From Thiotrichaceae bacterium (GTDB taxonomy: Bacteria; Pseudomonadota; Gammaproteobacteria; SZUA-229): DNA of 13,132 nt. The stretch's first letter is position 1. Each line of letters starts with the position of its first letter. The notes beneath the pieces were generated by a model, which did no database searches, had not been told where the DNA came from, and saw only the letters and a list, made by a program, of their open reading frames with translations. The DNA lies in the NCBI GenBank assembly GCA_002746365.1, contig NVWZ01000007.1, forward strand, positions 7,748 through 20,879, read 5' to 3'. This document shows positions 6,562 through 13,132 of the stretch, piece after piece. A program made the translations under genes and the position numbers.

Positions 6562-9231
6562 TTACTGATAACTACCAGTGGTAAAGATAAAATTGGCCGT
6601 TGTGGTGTCTGCGGGCACCGTCGCCGGGGTCAAGGCGGTGAGGCTACCATCCGCACCTATCAAAAATTGTGACACGTTGTTACTGGCTTCATTTACCGCA
6701 TAAACATATTTTCCTGAAGGGTCCACGGTAATGGTCTTGGCGGTCGTGCCCGCTGCTATCGATGATGCCGCCGTCGCGCTTAGGCCACCATTCGAGTCGA
6801 TGGTGTATTGCAATACGTTGCTAGCAAAGTCCGTCACATAAGCGTACTGACCAGAAGGAGTGACAGCGATGTATCTAGGCCCAGCCGCAACGACAGTCGG
6901 TATAGTCATAGCGGTAAGGCTACCATCCGCGTCGATATTATATTGCGATATATTGCCACTGCTGCCATTCGCCACATAGGCGTACTGACCCGAAGCATCG
7001 ACGGTGATAGAGAGGGGATCTGTACCTGCGGGTACCGTTGGCGTGGTCATGGCGTTCAGACTGCCATCAGTGCCGATGGTAAATTGAGACACATTACCGC
7101 TGCCCTGGTTCGCCACATAAACGAACTTGCCAGAGGGGTCGATAGTGATGGACTGAGGGTTACCACCCACTGCTACCGTCGGTGTGGCCATAGCGCTCAA
7201 GCTGCCATCGGTGCCGATGGTAAATTGCGACACATTATTGTCCAGGTCGTTAGCTACATAGACGTATTTACCCATCGGGTCGACGGTGACAAATCTGTGC
7301 TTAGAGCCCGTTACGATTTGCGGCGTCGCCATCGCGCTCAGTCCGCCATCCGCGCCGATGGTGTATTGCGACATGATGCTTAAATTCGTCACATAGGCGT
7401 ACTGACCAGAGGGGTCGACGCTGACAGACTGAGAGCCAGCACTCGTGACTACCTGTGGCATCGCCATCGCGTTCAATCTTCCATCCGTACTAATGGTGTA
7501 TTGCGACACGTTGCTGTTGCCAGTAACATCAAAGTTCGTCACATAAGCGTACTGCGGCACGGCCTTCACCTCCGCGCCGCTAGTCAGTACAATGCTTGAT
7601 GGGCCAGAGTAAGCGCTGACCGTCGCCGGTGTCATAGGCGTCAGGCCACCATCGATGCCGATGGTGAATTGCAACACATTGTTCCTGAAGCTGAAGTTAT
7701 CCGTCACATAGACGTATTTACCCGAGGGATCGACGCTGACGGCGACAGGATTTAAGCCCGCGGCCACCGTCGGCGTGGTCATGGCACTCAGGCTACCATC
7801 TATACCGATAGTGTATTGCGACACATTGTTGCTGTTTTCGTTTGCCACATAGACGTATTTGCCCGAAGGGTCGACTGTGACCGATACGGGTCGGCCACCC
7901 GCCGCCTCCGTCGGAATCGCCATGGCGCTCAGGCTACCGTCGATGCCGATGGTGTATTGAGATATGTTGTCGGCTGTTGAGTTTGCCACATAGACGTATT
8001 TGCCTGAAGGATCGATGCTAACAGAGGCAGGGTCCAGGCTCGCAGGTACCGTCGGCGTGGTCATGGCGCTCAGGCCACCATCTATGTCGACAGTGTATTG
8101 CGACACTGTATCATCGGTGCCGTTCGCCACATAGGCATACTGACCTGAGGGGTCAATGGTGACAGAAGTGGGGCCAGCACCCGTGGCCACCGTCGGCGGG
8201 GTCATGGCGCTCAGGCTTCCATCCACACCAATGGTGTATTGCGACACATTGATGGATCCTGAGTTCGCCACATAGGCGTACTGACCTGATGGGTCGACTG
8301 TAACAGAGAGAGGAGAACTGCCCGAGAATATCGTCGGCGGGGTCATGGCAGTTAGGCGGCCATCCGTACCAATGGTGTATTGCGACACATTGAAGCTCTC
8401 GCTGTTAGCTACGTAAGCGTATTTACCAGCGGGGTCAACAGTGACAGAGAGAGGAGCCGTACCCGCAATGACCTTACCGGTCCACTTGAGTCGACCATTG
8501 GCGGCATCAACCACATAGCTCGATACGCTATTGTCATTTTTGTTGGCGACATAGGCAAACCTTGGCACATCATCTGTCGTCGCAGATGCCTCTAACGATA
8601 CGGCTGATTCGCCACCGGCGTTTACTGCTGTCACGATGAAGTAATAGGTTGTACCTCCGTCCAGGCCGGTAACGTTATCACCAGAGTTTGCCCCCATTAG
8701 TTGGGTGCCGGTTGCTGTTGTAACCCCAGTGCTGATACTGTAATAGAGGTTGTATGAAATCGCGCCGCTCGGTGCAGCCCATGAAACAGCTGCTTGCTGG
8801 CTTGCGCCAATGGCGCTGACTGCGGTGGGCGCACTGGGTGCGGTTACAGCAGATGCCTCTAACGATGCCGCTGATTCACCATCGGCGTTTACTGCAGTCA
8901 CGATGAAGTAATAGGTTGTATTCGAGTCCAGGTTGATAACGTTATCACCAGAGCTCGCCCCCGTTAGCTGAGTGCCGCTTGATGTTGTTACTCCAGCGCT
9001 GGTGCTGTAATAAAGGTTGTATGAAACCGCGCCGCTCGATGCCGTCCATGAAACGGTGGCTTGCTGGTCTGCGCCAGTGGCGCTGACTGCGGTGGGCGCA
9101 CTGGGCACATTTATAGTAGTGTCGCCCTCACCACCCGCACTCGTACCGCCACCGCCACATGCAACCAAACTTAGGATAAAAGTTATAAGCAGCATTAATC
9201 TGCCAAGTACGTTAAGACGGTGGTTATTCAT
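6562..9231 (-). CDS. Lipoprotein with two fibronectin III domains and two tandem seven-bladed YVTN propellers
   Basis: An 889-residue exported lipoprotein. The ATG at 9229-9231 is preferred over the in-frame TTG at 9244-9246 because GGAG (9244-9241) sits at correct spacing before the ATG and would otherwise be coding. The N-terminus has a signal peptide and lipobox LVAC (lipid on Cys25), then a Gly-rich linker. Two fibronectin III domains follow (about 43-128 and 131-219), both with VSW and TTYYFIVTAVNA.GES motifs. Fourteen YVTN-type repeats of about 47 residues come next, with core DPSGKYVYVAN...VSQYTIG.DGSLSAM. They form two sets of seven (223-551 and 559-889). Such propellers (lactonase-like, PF10282 type) commonly bind partners or surface polymers; no catalytic residues were identified. 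A surface or adhesion role is inferred. The gene looks richer in G+C than its neighbours, hinting at transfer. Confidence 0.9.
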   Translation of the reverse strand: MNNHRLNVLGRLMLLITFILSLVACGGGGTSAGGEGDTTINVPSAPTAVSATGADQQATVSWTASSGAVSYNLYYSTSAGVTTSSGTQLTGASSGDNVINLDSNTTYYFIVTAVNADGESAASLEASAVTAPSAPTAVSAIGASQQAAVSWAAPSGAISYNLYYSISTGVTTATGTQLMGANSGDNVTGLDGGTTYYFIVTAVNAGGESAVSLEASATTDDVPRFAYVANKNDNSVSSYVVDAANGRLKWTGKVIAGTAPLSVTVDPAGKYAYVANSESFNVSQYTIGTDGRLTAMTPPTIFSGSSPLSVTVDPSGQYAYVANSGSINVSQYTIGVDGSLSAMTPPTVATGAGPTSVTIDPSGQYAYVANGTDDTVSQYTVDIDGGLSAMTTPTVPASLDPASVSIDPSGKYVYVANSTADNISQYTIGIDGSLSAMAIPTEAAGGRPVSVTVDPSGKYVYVANENSNNVSQYTIGIDGSLSAMTTPTVAAGLNPVAVSVDPSGKYVYVTDNFSFRNNVLQFTIGIDGGLTPMTPATVSAYSGPSSIVLTSGAEVKAVPQYAYVTNFDVTGNSNVSQYTISTDGRLNAMAMPQVVTSAGSQSVSVDPSGQYAYVTNLSIMSQYTIGADGGLSAMATPQIVTGSKHRFVTVDPMGKYVYVANDLDNNVSQFTIGTDGSLSAMATPTVAVGGNPQSITIDPSGKFVYVANQGSGNVSQFTIGTDGSLNAMTTPTVPAGTDPLSITVDASGQYAYVANGSSGNISQYNIDADGSLTAMTIPTVVAAGPRYIAVTPSGQYAYVTDFASNVLQYTIDSNGGLSATAASSIAAGTTAKTITVDPSGKYVYAVNEASNNVSQFLIGADGSLTALTPATVPADTTTANFIFTTGSYQ
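6565..8565 (-). repeat. Fourteen ~141-bp in-frame repeats encoding propeller blades
   Basis: The repeated unit encodes about 47 residues and is visible at both protein and DNA level. Blades 1-7 span about 8565-7579 and blades 8-14 about 7557-6565, separated by a short linker that interrupts the usual DPSG junction. Each set opens with P(R/Q)(F/Y)AYV(A/T)N and closes with TPATV...(L/F)T(S/T)G, showing two complete domains. Similarity between units makes slippage and copy-number change possible. Confidence 0.85.
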
Positions 9232-9370
9232 CCTTATTTGCTCCAAAGGTTTAGAATTTAATGTGTTCCGCCAAAACAGTAATTATTCTGGCGACATAGT
9301 CTGTCGTGCTGTAGAACGCTCGCCGTACAGGATTTCTTTGGGAGCAAATCAGAGAGGGGAAAGTAAAATA

Positions 9371-9400
9371 ATTATACAGATTGTAAGTGCATATAGGTAA
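9371..9400 (-). promoter_or_regulatory. Candidate sigma70 promoter of the lipoprotein
   Basis: On the minus strand a perfect TATAAT -10 (9376-9371) is preceded, after 18 bases, by TTACCT (9400-9395), a weak -35. Transcription would start near 9364, giving a leader of about 130 bases that contains the 9269-9293 hairpin. Confidence 0.4.
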
Positions 9401-9652
9401 CAAGTTTTTCTTAGGGCAACAGCTGCCACTCAGCGACCTCGTATATTAGGTTCTCTAACAGTCGCCATTGCCCGAAAATTCGCCTTCACTGATATTTATC
9501 CAATGTCTCCTACGCACGAATTCACCCACTTTGGTCATTCCTCACCAAGGTCTGAAATGTGATGAATTGGACGCTTGATTCTTATATCTTGAATGTCTCC
9601 TCTATACATAGAGAAGCTATTTCACTGTTAAATAAGCAAACAATTATAGACA

Positions 9653-9693
9653 ATACATATACATATACATAAGTGTATATTTAATAGATATAC
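9653..9693. promoter_or_regulatory. ATATAC/GTATAT half-site array, candidate antitoxin operator
   Basis: Copies of ATATAC occur at 9657-9662, 9663-9668 and 9688-9693, and the inverted GTATAT at 9675-9680, giving two overlapping dyads with 6- and 7-base spacers. TATATT (9676-9681) could be a -10 element inside the array. Ribbon-helix-helix antitoxins usually bind such repeats to repress their own operon, so autoregulation by the DUF1778 protein is likely. This is inference. Confidence 0.5.
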
Positions 9694-9721
9694 GACCTAA
9701 CGAGAAATAGAAGTTATTGCT

Positions 9722-10000
9722 ATGTCCACCTCACAAAATAAAATCGCACCCATTAATATCCGTGCTCTGGAAGGTCAGCGAGCATTAATTGATAAAGCCG
9801 CTTCGAGCCTAAACAAAACACGCTCAGACTTTATGCTAGAAGTCGCCTGCCAGGCAGCGAAAAATATATTACTGGATCAGCGCCTTTTTCTGATCGATGA
9901 AGACACTTTTAACGCTTTTCAGGCTCAATTAGATGCGCCTGTTGCTGACAATGAAAAGCTACATTATTTGCTAAATCAAAAGTCACCCTGGGATAGTTAA
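9722..10000 (+). CDS. DUF1778 ribbon-helix-helix antitoxin (TacA/AtaR-like)
   Basis: This 92-residue protein fits the DUF1778 antitoxin family, which pairs with GNAT acetyltransferase toxins that acetylate aminoacyl-tRNA. Residues 10-50 form the DNA-binding ribbon-helix-helix (INIRALEGQRALIDKAASSL, then KTRSDFMLEVACQAAKNILLD). The C-terminal part (about 55-92), with F.AF...L..P...N..LHYLL and the final PWD, is the typical toxin-wrapping tail. The ATG at 9722 follows only a weak purine tract. Four bases separate its stop from the toxin ATG, a normal coupled arrangement. It appears intact although the toxin gene is frameshifted, leaving it an orphan repressor here. Confidence 0.9.
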   Translation: MSTSQNKIAPINIRALEGQRALIDKAASSLNKTRSDFMLEVACQAAKNILLDQRLFLIDEDTFNAFQAQLDAPVADNEKLHYLLNQKSPWDS

Positions 10001-10004
10001 TTCA

Positions 10005-10500
10005 ATGACAGAACTCTCTACGCCAACACCATTGTTGGCGACGCATGTGACGGATGGATTTGATTGTGGTGAGTCGGTTCTTAATGATTGGCTGATAAAA
10101 CGTGCACTAAAAAATGAAAAATCTGGCGCCTCACGCACTTTTGTTGTCTGTCAGGATAATAATGTCGTCGGATATTATGTGCTGGCTACTGGAAGTGTGA
10201 TGCACCAACATGCACCCAGCAAAATTCGTCGCAATATGCCTGAGCCTATTCCGGTGATGATCTTGGGGCGTTTAGCTGTAAGCAAACACATGCAGTCTGC
10301 TGGCCTAGGGTAGAGGCTTACTGAAAGATGCAATCCTGAGAACACTGGGTGTTTCTAAACAGGCAGGCATTAGAGCCTTATTGGTTCACGCTCTTTCTGA
10401 TTCTGCCCATAAGTTTTATCGTCAATGTGGATTTGCAGAATCACCCATCGACACAATAGTTTTAATGATTACTCTCAAGGATGCAGCGCATCATATTTAG
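10005..10500 (+). pseudogene. GNAT acetyltransferase toxin (TacT/AtaT-like), broken by a one-base insertion
   Basis: The first frame reads through ILGRLAVSKHMQSAGLG and hits TAG at 10311-10313. The rest of the enzyme continues in the next frame from about 10309 to a TAG at 10498-10500, giving GRGLLKDAILRTLGVSKQAGIR and then HKFYRQCGF. Removing one G from GGG at 10308-10310 restores an unbroken 164-residue protein of normal length with the acetyl-CoA loop QSAGLGRG (97-104) and catalytic tyrosine Y138. The lesion falls in the acetyl-CoA binding loop, so both pieces should be inactive. Family toxins block translation by acetylating charged tRNA. It may be a true mutation or a sequencing error in the short G run; otherwise it looks freshly intact. 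Confidence 0.88.
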
Positions 10501-10534
10501 AAAATAGGTTATGTTATAGCCCTTCATAATAATT

Positions 10535-10803
10535 AACGGGGTCTAGCAAATGTCTCATATTTCTATACTTTCACCCAGTGAAAAAAGAAGTTTCGACCTG
10601 CCTCCAAAATTCACAAAATCTGTTAGCCTCTCTTTCCAATAAGCCACAACGACGAGTTTCTGGCATTATAAAAACACTGGAATTTGATCGCTCAGGTAGC
10701 TCAAAATCGATACTCGTTGCTATAGATTACTTCAAAGCCTGTGACGGCAAGATAGGTAGCAGTGCAGCCTATTGACGGGGAACTGCTAATGGCTGACCCC
10801 GTT
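10535..10803. mobile_element. Internally deleted Tn3-family transposon remnant
   Basis: The terminal sequences AACGGGGTC (10535-10543) and GACCCCGTT (10795-10803) are exact inverted repeats, each followed inward by AGC after at most one indel. GGGGTC is the usual outer end of Tn3-family elements. Between them lie two fragments of a DUF4158-type Tn3 transposase in the plus orientation. The whole element is about 269 bp, so nearly all of a roughly 3-kb transposase gene is missing. The full 38-bp inverted repeats are not evident and no 5-bp target duplication was verified. Confidence 0.6.
10550..10775 (+). pseudogene. tnpA: Remnant of Tn3-family transposase (DUF4158 type)
   Basis: The frame from ATG 10550 reads MSHISILSPSEKRSFDLPPK and FTK, matching the conserved start of DUF4158-type Tn3 transposases, then shifts and stops at 10640-10642. 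The overlapping frame ending at TGA 10773-10775 carries KPQRRVSGIIKTLEF and ILVAIDYFKACDGKIGSSA. This resembles the internal segment of the same transposases before the AP.xFL motif. A large deletion near 10618 has fused the two. The catalytic DDE domain is absent, so it is dead. The assignment is from recalled motifs, not a search. Confidence 0.65.
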
Positions 10804-10896
10804 CCTTCAACCCCTGCTCCTTTAAAGAACCATATTAAAGATGTTTTGATATATGCCGATATGTCTGTTACAGGGCTGAAAGAACTCTGTATATAA
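10789..10896 (+). CDS. Possible 35-aa small ORF at the transposon remnant end
   Basis: ATG 10789 to TAA 10894-10896 encodes MADPVPSTPAPLKNHIKD, then VLIYADMSVTGLKELCI. GGGG lies 8 bases upstream of the ATG. The first codons overlap the right inverted repeat of the Tn3 remnant. It could be the truncated start of an adjacent gene or chance; the helix-like KNHIKDVLIYADMSVTGLKELC looks protein-like. No family was recognised. Confidence 0.25.
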   Translation: MADPVPSTPAPLKNHIKDVLIYADMSVTGLKELCI

Positions 10897-11137
10897 CAAT
10901 TTGTCTACTATAGGTTTTTAATCGTGCCGTAAGGCCGAAATTGTACCACTTGAACAAATAATTAATTAAGTAAGTAAGAGAACTTTACACGATGTAGGTT
11001 TTTTGTCATGGCAAAGCGAAAACTGTCGAAAAAGCGAAGCTTACGCAGAACATTTTGAGATCTTTTTTAACTCTGCAATGACGGAAAAGATGCTTTGTGC
11101 AAAGCTCTCAGTAAATATAAAAACAAGTGAGTAAATA
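10804..11137. other. Non-coding A+T-rich stretch before the CHASE remnant
   Basis: Beyond the small frame ending at 10896, I see no convincing gene. A 16-codon basic frame begins at 11008 but is too short to support. A possible promoter, TTGTGC (about 11095) with a 17-base spacer to TAAAAA, precedes the dead CHASE gene. Confidence 0.35.
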
Positions 11138-11613
11138 ATGGCAACAAGTGAAGAAAATAATTCCACTATAAACAAATTTGATTTTTTCCGTCGATACAGA
11201 ATAACCGGTTGGCCGCTCCTTATCTTTTACCGGTCTATTTATCACCGTTGCCCTGTTCCTTTATATTCATCATACAGACAGGGAAAAAATCAATGACAGG
11301 TTTGAGAGTGTGGCACAAGTACGCCTTAGCGCATTGTAAAAGGAATTAGCAGAGTACTATGATTTGGCCCACGCCACTCAGATTTTTATGAGTCTTCAAA
11401 ATGAAAGGTAATAACTTAACTCATGATTTTAGTAATTTTGTACAGCAGATATACTGGATGATGAGAGTCATGTTCGAGCAGTGGCATGACGATACTATAC
11501 AAATCAGCTCACGGATTACCGCTGCTGGCAACTACCATAACCCAGGCAACAATTCTCCGTCACAGCCATTCAGTTTGTGTTCACTGGTGCCCTTTGAAAA
11601 TGAAGAAGCGTAA
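11138..11613 (+). pseudogene. Decayed CHASE-domain sensor N-terminus
   Basis: Three frames together spell the beginning of a membrane sensor. Frame one starts at ATG 11138 (ATSEENNSTINKFDFFRRYR). A shift near 11215 gives a membrane helix and TGLFITVALFLYIHHTDREK, then NDRFESVAQVRLSAL, with an in-frame TAA at 11337-11339 and KELAEYYDLAHATQIFMSLQNER. After a further shift come LTHDFSNFVQQIY and degenerate sequence to TAA 11611-11613. The order of helix, RFES.A..R..AL, then a short helix and FxxFVQ.IY matches the opening of a periplasmic CHASE domain. These domains sense ligands for kinases or c-di-GMP enzymes. Multiple indels and stops make it non-functional. No output domain remains. Confidence 0.55.
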
Positions 11614-11643
11614 AGGAATACAGAATAAAGCAGATTTCATGTA

Positions 11644-11754
11644 ATGAAAAAACAAATTTTATGTGAGGCCGGATGTGTGCATACCTGTACTAACGTTCAG
11701 GCATGTCAACATCAAATACAGGATTACGATTATGCCGATATTTACAACAAATAA
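11644..11754 (+). CDS. Possible 36-aa cysteine-rich small ORF overlapping the sensor start
   Basis: ATG 11644 to TAA 11752-11754 encodes a peptide with four cysteines in CEAGCVHTCTNVQAC. It overlaps the first 23 bases of the downstream sensor gene in another frame. No Shine-Dalgarno is visible. It may be a leader peptide, a fragment left by the decayed upstream gene, or chance. Confidence 0.22.
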   Translation: MKKQILCEAGCVHTCTNVQACQHQIQDYDYADIYNK

Positions 11755-13132
11755 AAGTAACAGAAAATACCTGATACTGTCTGGCATGTTAGCGATTATT
11801 TTTATAACAGCAATAGCTATCATCGTCTGTTGGTTCCAGCTTGAGGCTACAAGCAATAAATTAAAACAGGCGGCAGATCAATATCAAACTAAAACCGAAT
11901 TAATGATGACTATGTGGGATATTGCCAGGGCTAGGGAGAGTACCTTCCAAAATATGCTAATTATTCATGACTCCTTTGAGTTAGATGAAATTCAAATGCA
12001 ACATATGTCACTTGGTGGTCGATTCTTCAATACACGCAGAGAACTTATGGCAATGCAGCAGAGTGCTCAAGAAAAACGTTTCATGGGTGAACTTAAAAAA
12101 ACAGCTTCAAATAGCGCCCGAATTCAGGACAGCATAAGACATCTGGTAATGGAAGACAAACTGGATGAGGCGAAGCAATTAAGCAGAGAAGAATCTTACG
12201 TCAATTCACGTGCACAAATGTTTCAGCAATTTGAAAAAATATTTAACTATTTCCGTGAGAAAGCAAGTATGGCACTAAAGGAAGCCAATGAGACAGTGTT
12301 AAATAATATTAAAATTATTTTAATGCTTACTGCACTGGTTTTGTTGTTAAGTGCAACTGTCGGTTATTTTATGATACGTAAAGTTGCAGGTGCTGAACGT
12401 AAGTTACATAAAGAAGCAGAACAGCGTATTGCCACTCAAATTGAACTGGAAAAACATCAGGGTAAACTCGAAGCGGACATTCAACAAGCTGTTGATAAGT
12501 ATAAAGCCACGGAAGCAGCCCGTGTTGAATCACAAAAAACAGCTGCCGCCTTTGGTCAAATATTGGAAACCTTACTTAATGAGATATTCATATTTGATAT
12601 AAAGTCTTTAAATTTTTTACAGGTGAATAAAGGTGCAAAAGAGAATCTTGGGTACTCCATTGAAGAGCTAAAACAAATGACGCCTGTAGATGTAAATCCT
12701 GAATATACAGAAGAAGACTTTGCCTTGATGATCACACCATTACTGGATGGGACACAGGAAAAAATTGTTTTTACTACGACACACAAACGTAAAGATAAGA
12801 CCATATACCCTGTAGAAGTTAATTTACAATTATCATTTATTGGCCACAACCCTGTGCTTGTTGCAATAGCCCTTGATATTACCAATAGAAAAAAGTGGGA
12901 AAATAAATTACAGCGCAAAAAAGAAGAAGCTGAAAGAATGGCAAACGAGCTGGCATTTCAGAAAACGGCACTAGAAGAGCATGCCATCGTTTGTGTTGCT
13001 GATCAGTCAGAAATCATTCAAAGTGTTAACAACAAATATGTTGAGATTTCCGAATTTAATGAAATTGAACTCGTCGGTGGACATTTTTTCATTGGTTTAT
13101 CCGGTGGGCAATCAGAAGATGAAATTAATGCC
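11732..13132 (+). CDS. Membrane sensor with 4-helix-bundle periplasmic domain and PAS domains (partial, C-terminus beyond window)
   Basis: An uninterrupted 467-codon frame runs off the right edge. The ATG at 11732 has AGGA eight bases upstream, and the frame has a stop at 11645-11647. Residues 14-34 form membrane helix 1. A periplasmic region (35-193) of long amphipathic helices with many Met and Gln resembles the 4HB_MCP ligand-sensing bundle. Membrane helix 2 is at 195-215. A Lys/Glu/Gln coiled coil (218-275) leads to PAS domain 1 (about 278-386), with NEIFIFD, FLQVNKGAKENLGYSIEEL and the closing ALDITNRKK. A second coiled linker and PAS domain 2 (from about 412: EEHAIVCVADQSEIIQSVNN) follow. 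The output domain is not visible and could be a histidine kinase, GGDEF or EAL module. Opposing short frames over it are shadows. Confidence 0.85.
   Translation, partial: MPIFTTNKSNRKYLILSGMLAIIFITAIAIIVCWFQLEATSNKLKQAADQYQTKTELMMTMWDIARARESTFQNMLIIHDSFELDEIQMQHMSLGGRFFNTRRELMAMQQSAQEKRFMGELKKTASNSARIQDSIRHLVMEDKLDEAKQLSREESYVNSRAQMFQQFEKIFNYFREKASMALKEANETVLNNIKIILMLTALVLLLSATVGYFMIRKVAGAERKLHKEAEQRIATQIELEKHQGKLEADIQQAVDKYKATEAARVESQKTAAAFGQILETLLNEIFIFDIKSLNFLQVNKGAKENLGYSIEELKQMTPVDVNPEYTEEDFALMITPLLDGTQEKIVFTTTHKRKDKTIYPVEVNLQLSFIGHNPVLVAIALDITNRKKWENKLQRKKEEAERMANELAFQKTALEEHAIVCVADQSEIIQSVNNKYVEISEFNEIELVGGHFFIGLSGGQSEDEINA

Larger units (their letters stand above)
9247..9721. other. 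Intergenic region between the lipoprotein and the toxin-antitoxin locus
   Basis: No gene is supported here. It contains the lipoprotein promoter, a CGCCA/TGGCG inverted repeat (9269-9293) in the presumed leader, a 10-base direct repeat AATGTCTCCT (9502-9511 and 9592-9601), and the antitoxin control region near 9653-9693. A plus-strand frame crossing 9017-9400 is an antisense shadow of the lipoprotein with a random tail. Confidence 0.5.

Noticed and set aside
6808..7383. Plus-strand 191-codon open frame
   Set aside because: It is the antisense of the repeat-rich lipoprotein; its repeated peptide pattern only mirrors the blade repeats.
6565..8565. CRISPR-like regular repeats
   Set aside because: The units are about 141 bp, contiguous and coding in frame for propeller blades, with no unique spacers.
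9663..9690. A second dif-like stretch (CATAA, TGTATATT) upstream of the antitoxin
   Set aside because: Only the centre resembles dif; there is an extra base before TGTATA, the XerD-type arm does not match, and its orientation is opposite to the site at 5950-5977. The half-site array explains it better.
10005..10500. Programmed ribosomal frameshift producing the GNAT toxin
   Set aside because: No slippery heptamer or clear downstream stimulator is seen at CTAGGGTAGA, and family members are single frames, so a plain insertion is simpler.
11008..11058. Tiny basic frame beginning MAKRKLSKKR
   Set aside because: Only 16 codons with no Shine-Dalgarno; it arises from an AAGCGAA direct repeat.
12556..12918. 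Minus-strand 120-codon open frame
   Set aside because: It lies opposite the PAS-containing sensor frame, has no ribosome-binding site, and has the composition of a shadow.

Overview
The window looks like a piece of a gammaproteobacterial chromosome of moderate A+T content. The main evidence is a cytochrome c oxidase cluster in the gammaproteobacterial order ctaC-ctaD-ctaG-ctaE, then an opposite-strand DUF2909 gene, then SURF1. A nearly perfect gammaproteobacterial chromosome-dimer-resolution site (dif) agrees with this. The species cannot be named from the sequence alone.

Layout. Positions 1-5121 are a complete aa3-type heme-copper oxidase operon on the minus strand: ctaC with a fused cytochrome c domain, ctaD, ctaG (Cox11 copper chaperone), ctaE and, after the antisense DUF2909 gene, the first 150 codons of a SURF1 assembly factor. 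All heme, CuA, CuB and proton-channel residues looked for in subunits I and II are present, so the oxidase should be functional. From 5122 to 5531 is a divergent control region with two dyads, followed by an unrecognised 118-aa gene (5532-5888).

At 5950-5977 is a 28-bp dif-like site. From there to about 11.6 kb the sequence is accessory and partly decayed. It holds a 57-codon remnant of a 5'(3')-deoxyribonucleotidase, a large surface-type lipoprotein (two fibronectin III domains plus fourteen YVTN repeats that resolve into two tandem seven-bladed propellers), and a DUF1778 antitoxin next to a GNAT toxin gene broken by one extra G. It also holds an internally deleted Tn3-family transposon remnant and a badly decayed CHASE-domain sensor.

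The window ends inside an intact membrane sensor (11732 onward) with a four-helix-bundle periplasmic domain and two PAS domains; its output domain lies beyond the edge.

Functionally, the left third makes and assembles a terminal oxidase. The right part resembles a replication-terminus neighbourhood where mobile and horizontally acquired genes have arrived and are being lost. No wholly new multi-gene system is evident. The strongest unexpected observations are the dif site, the duplicated propeller lipoprotein, the single-base toxin inactivation and the Tn3 remnant with both ends.
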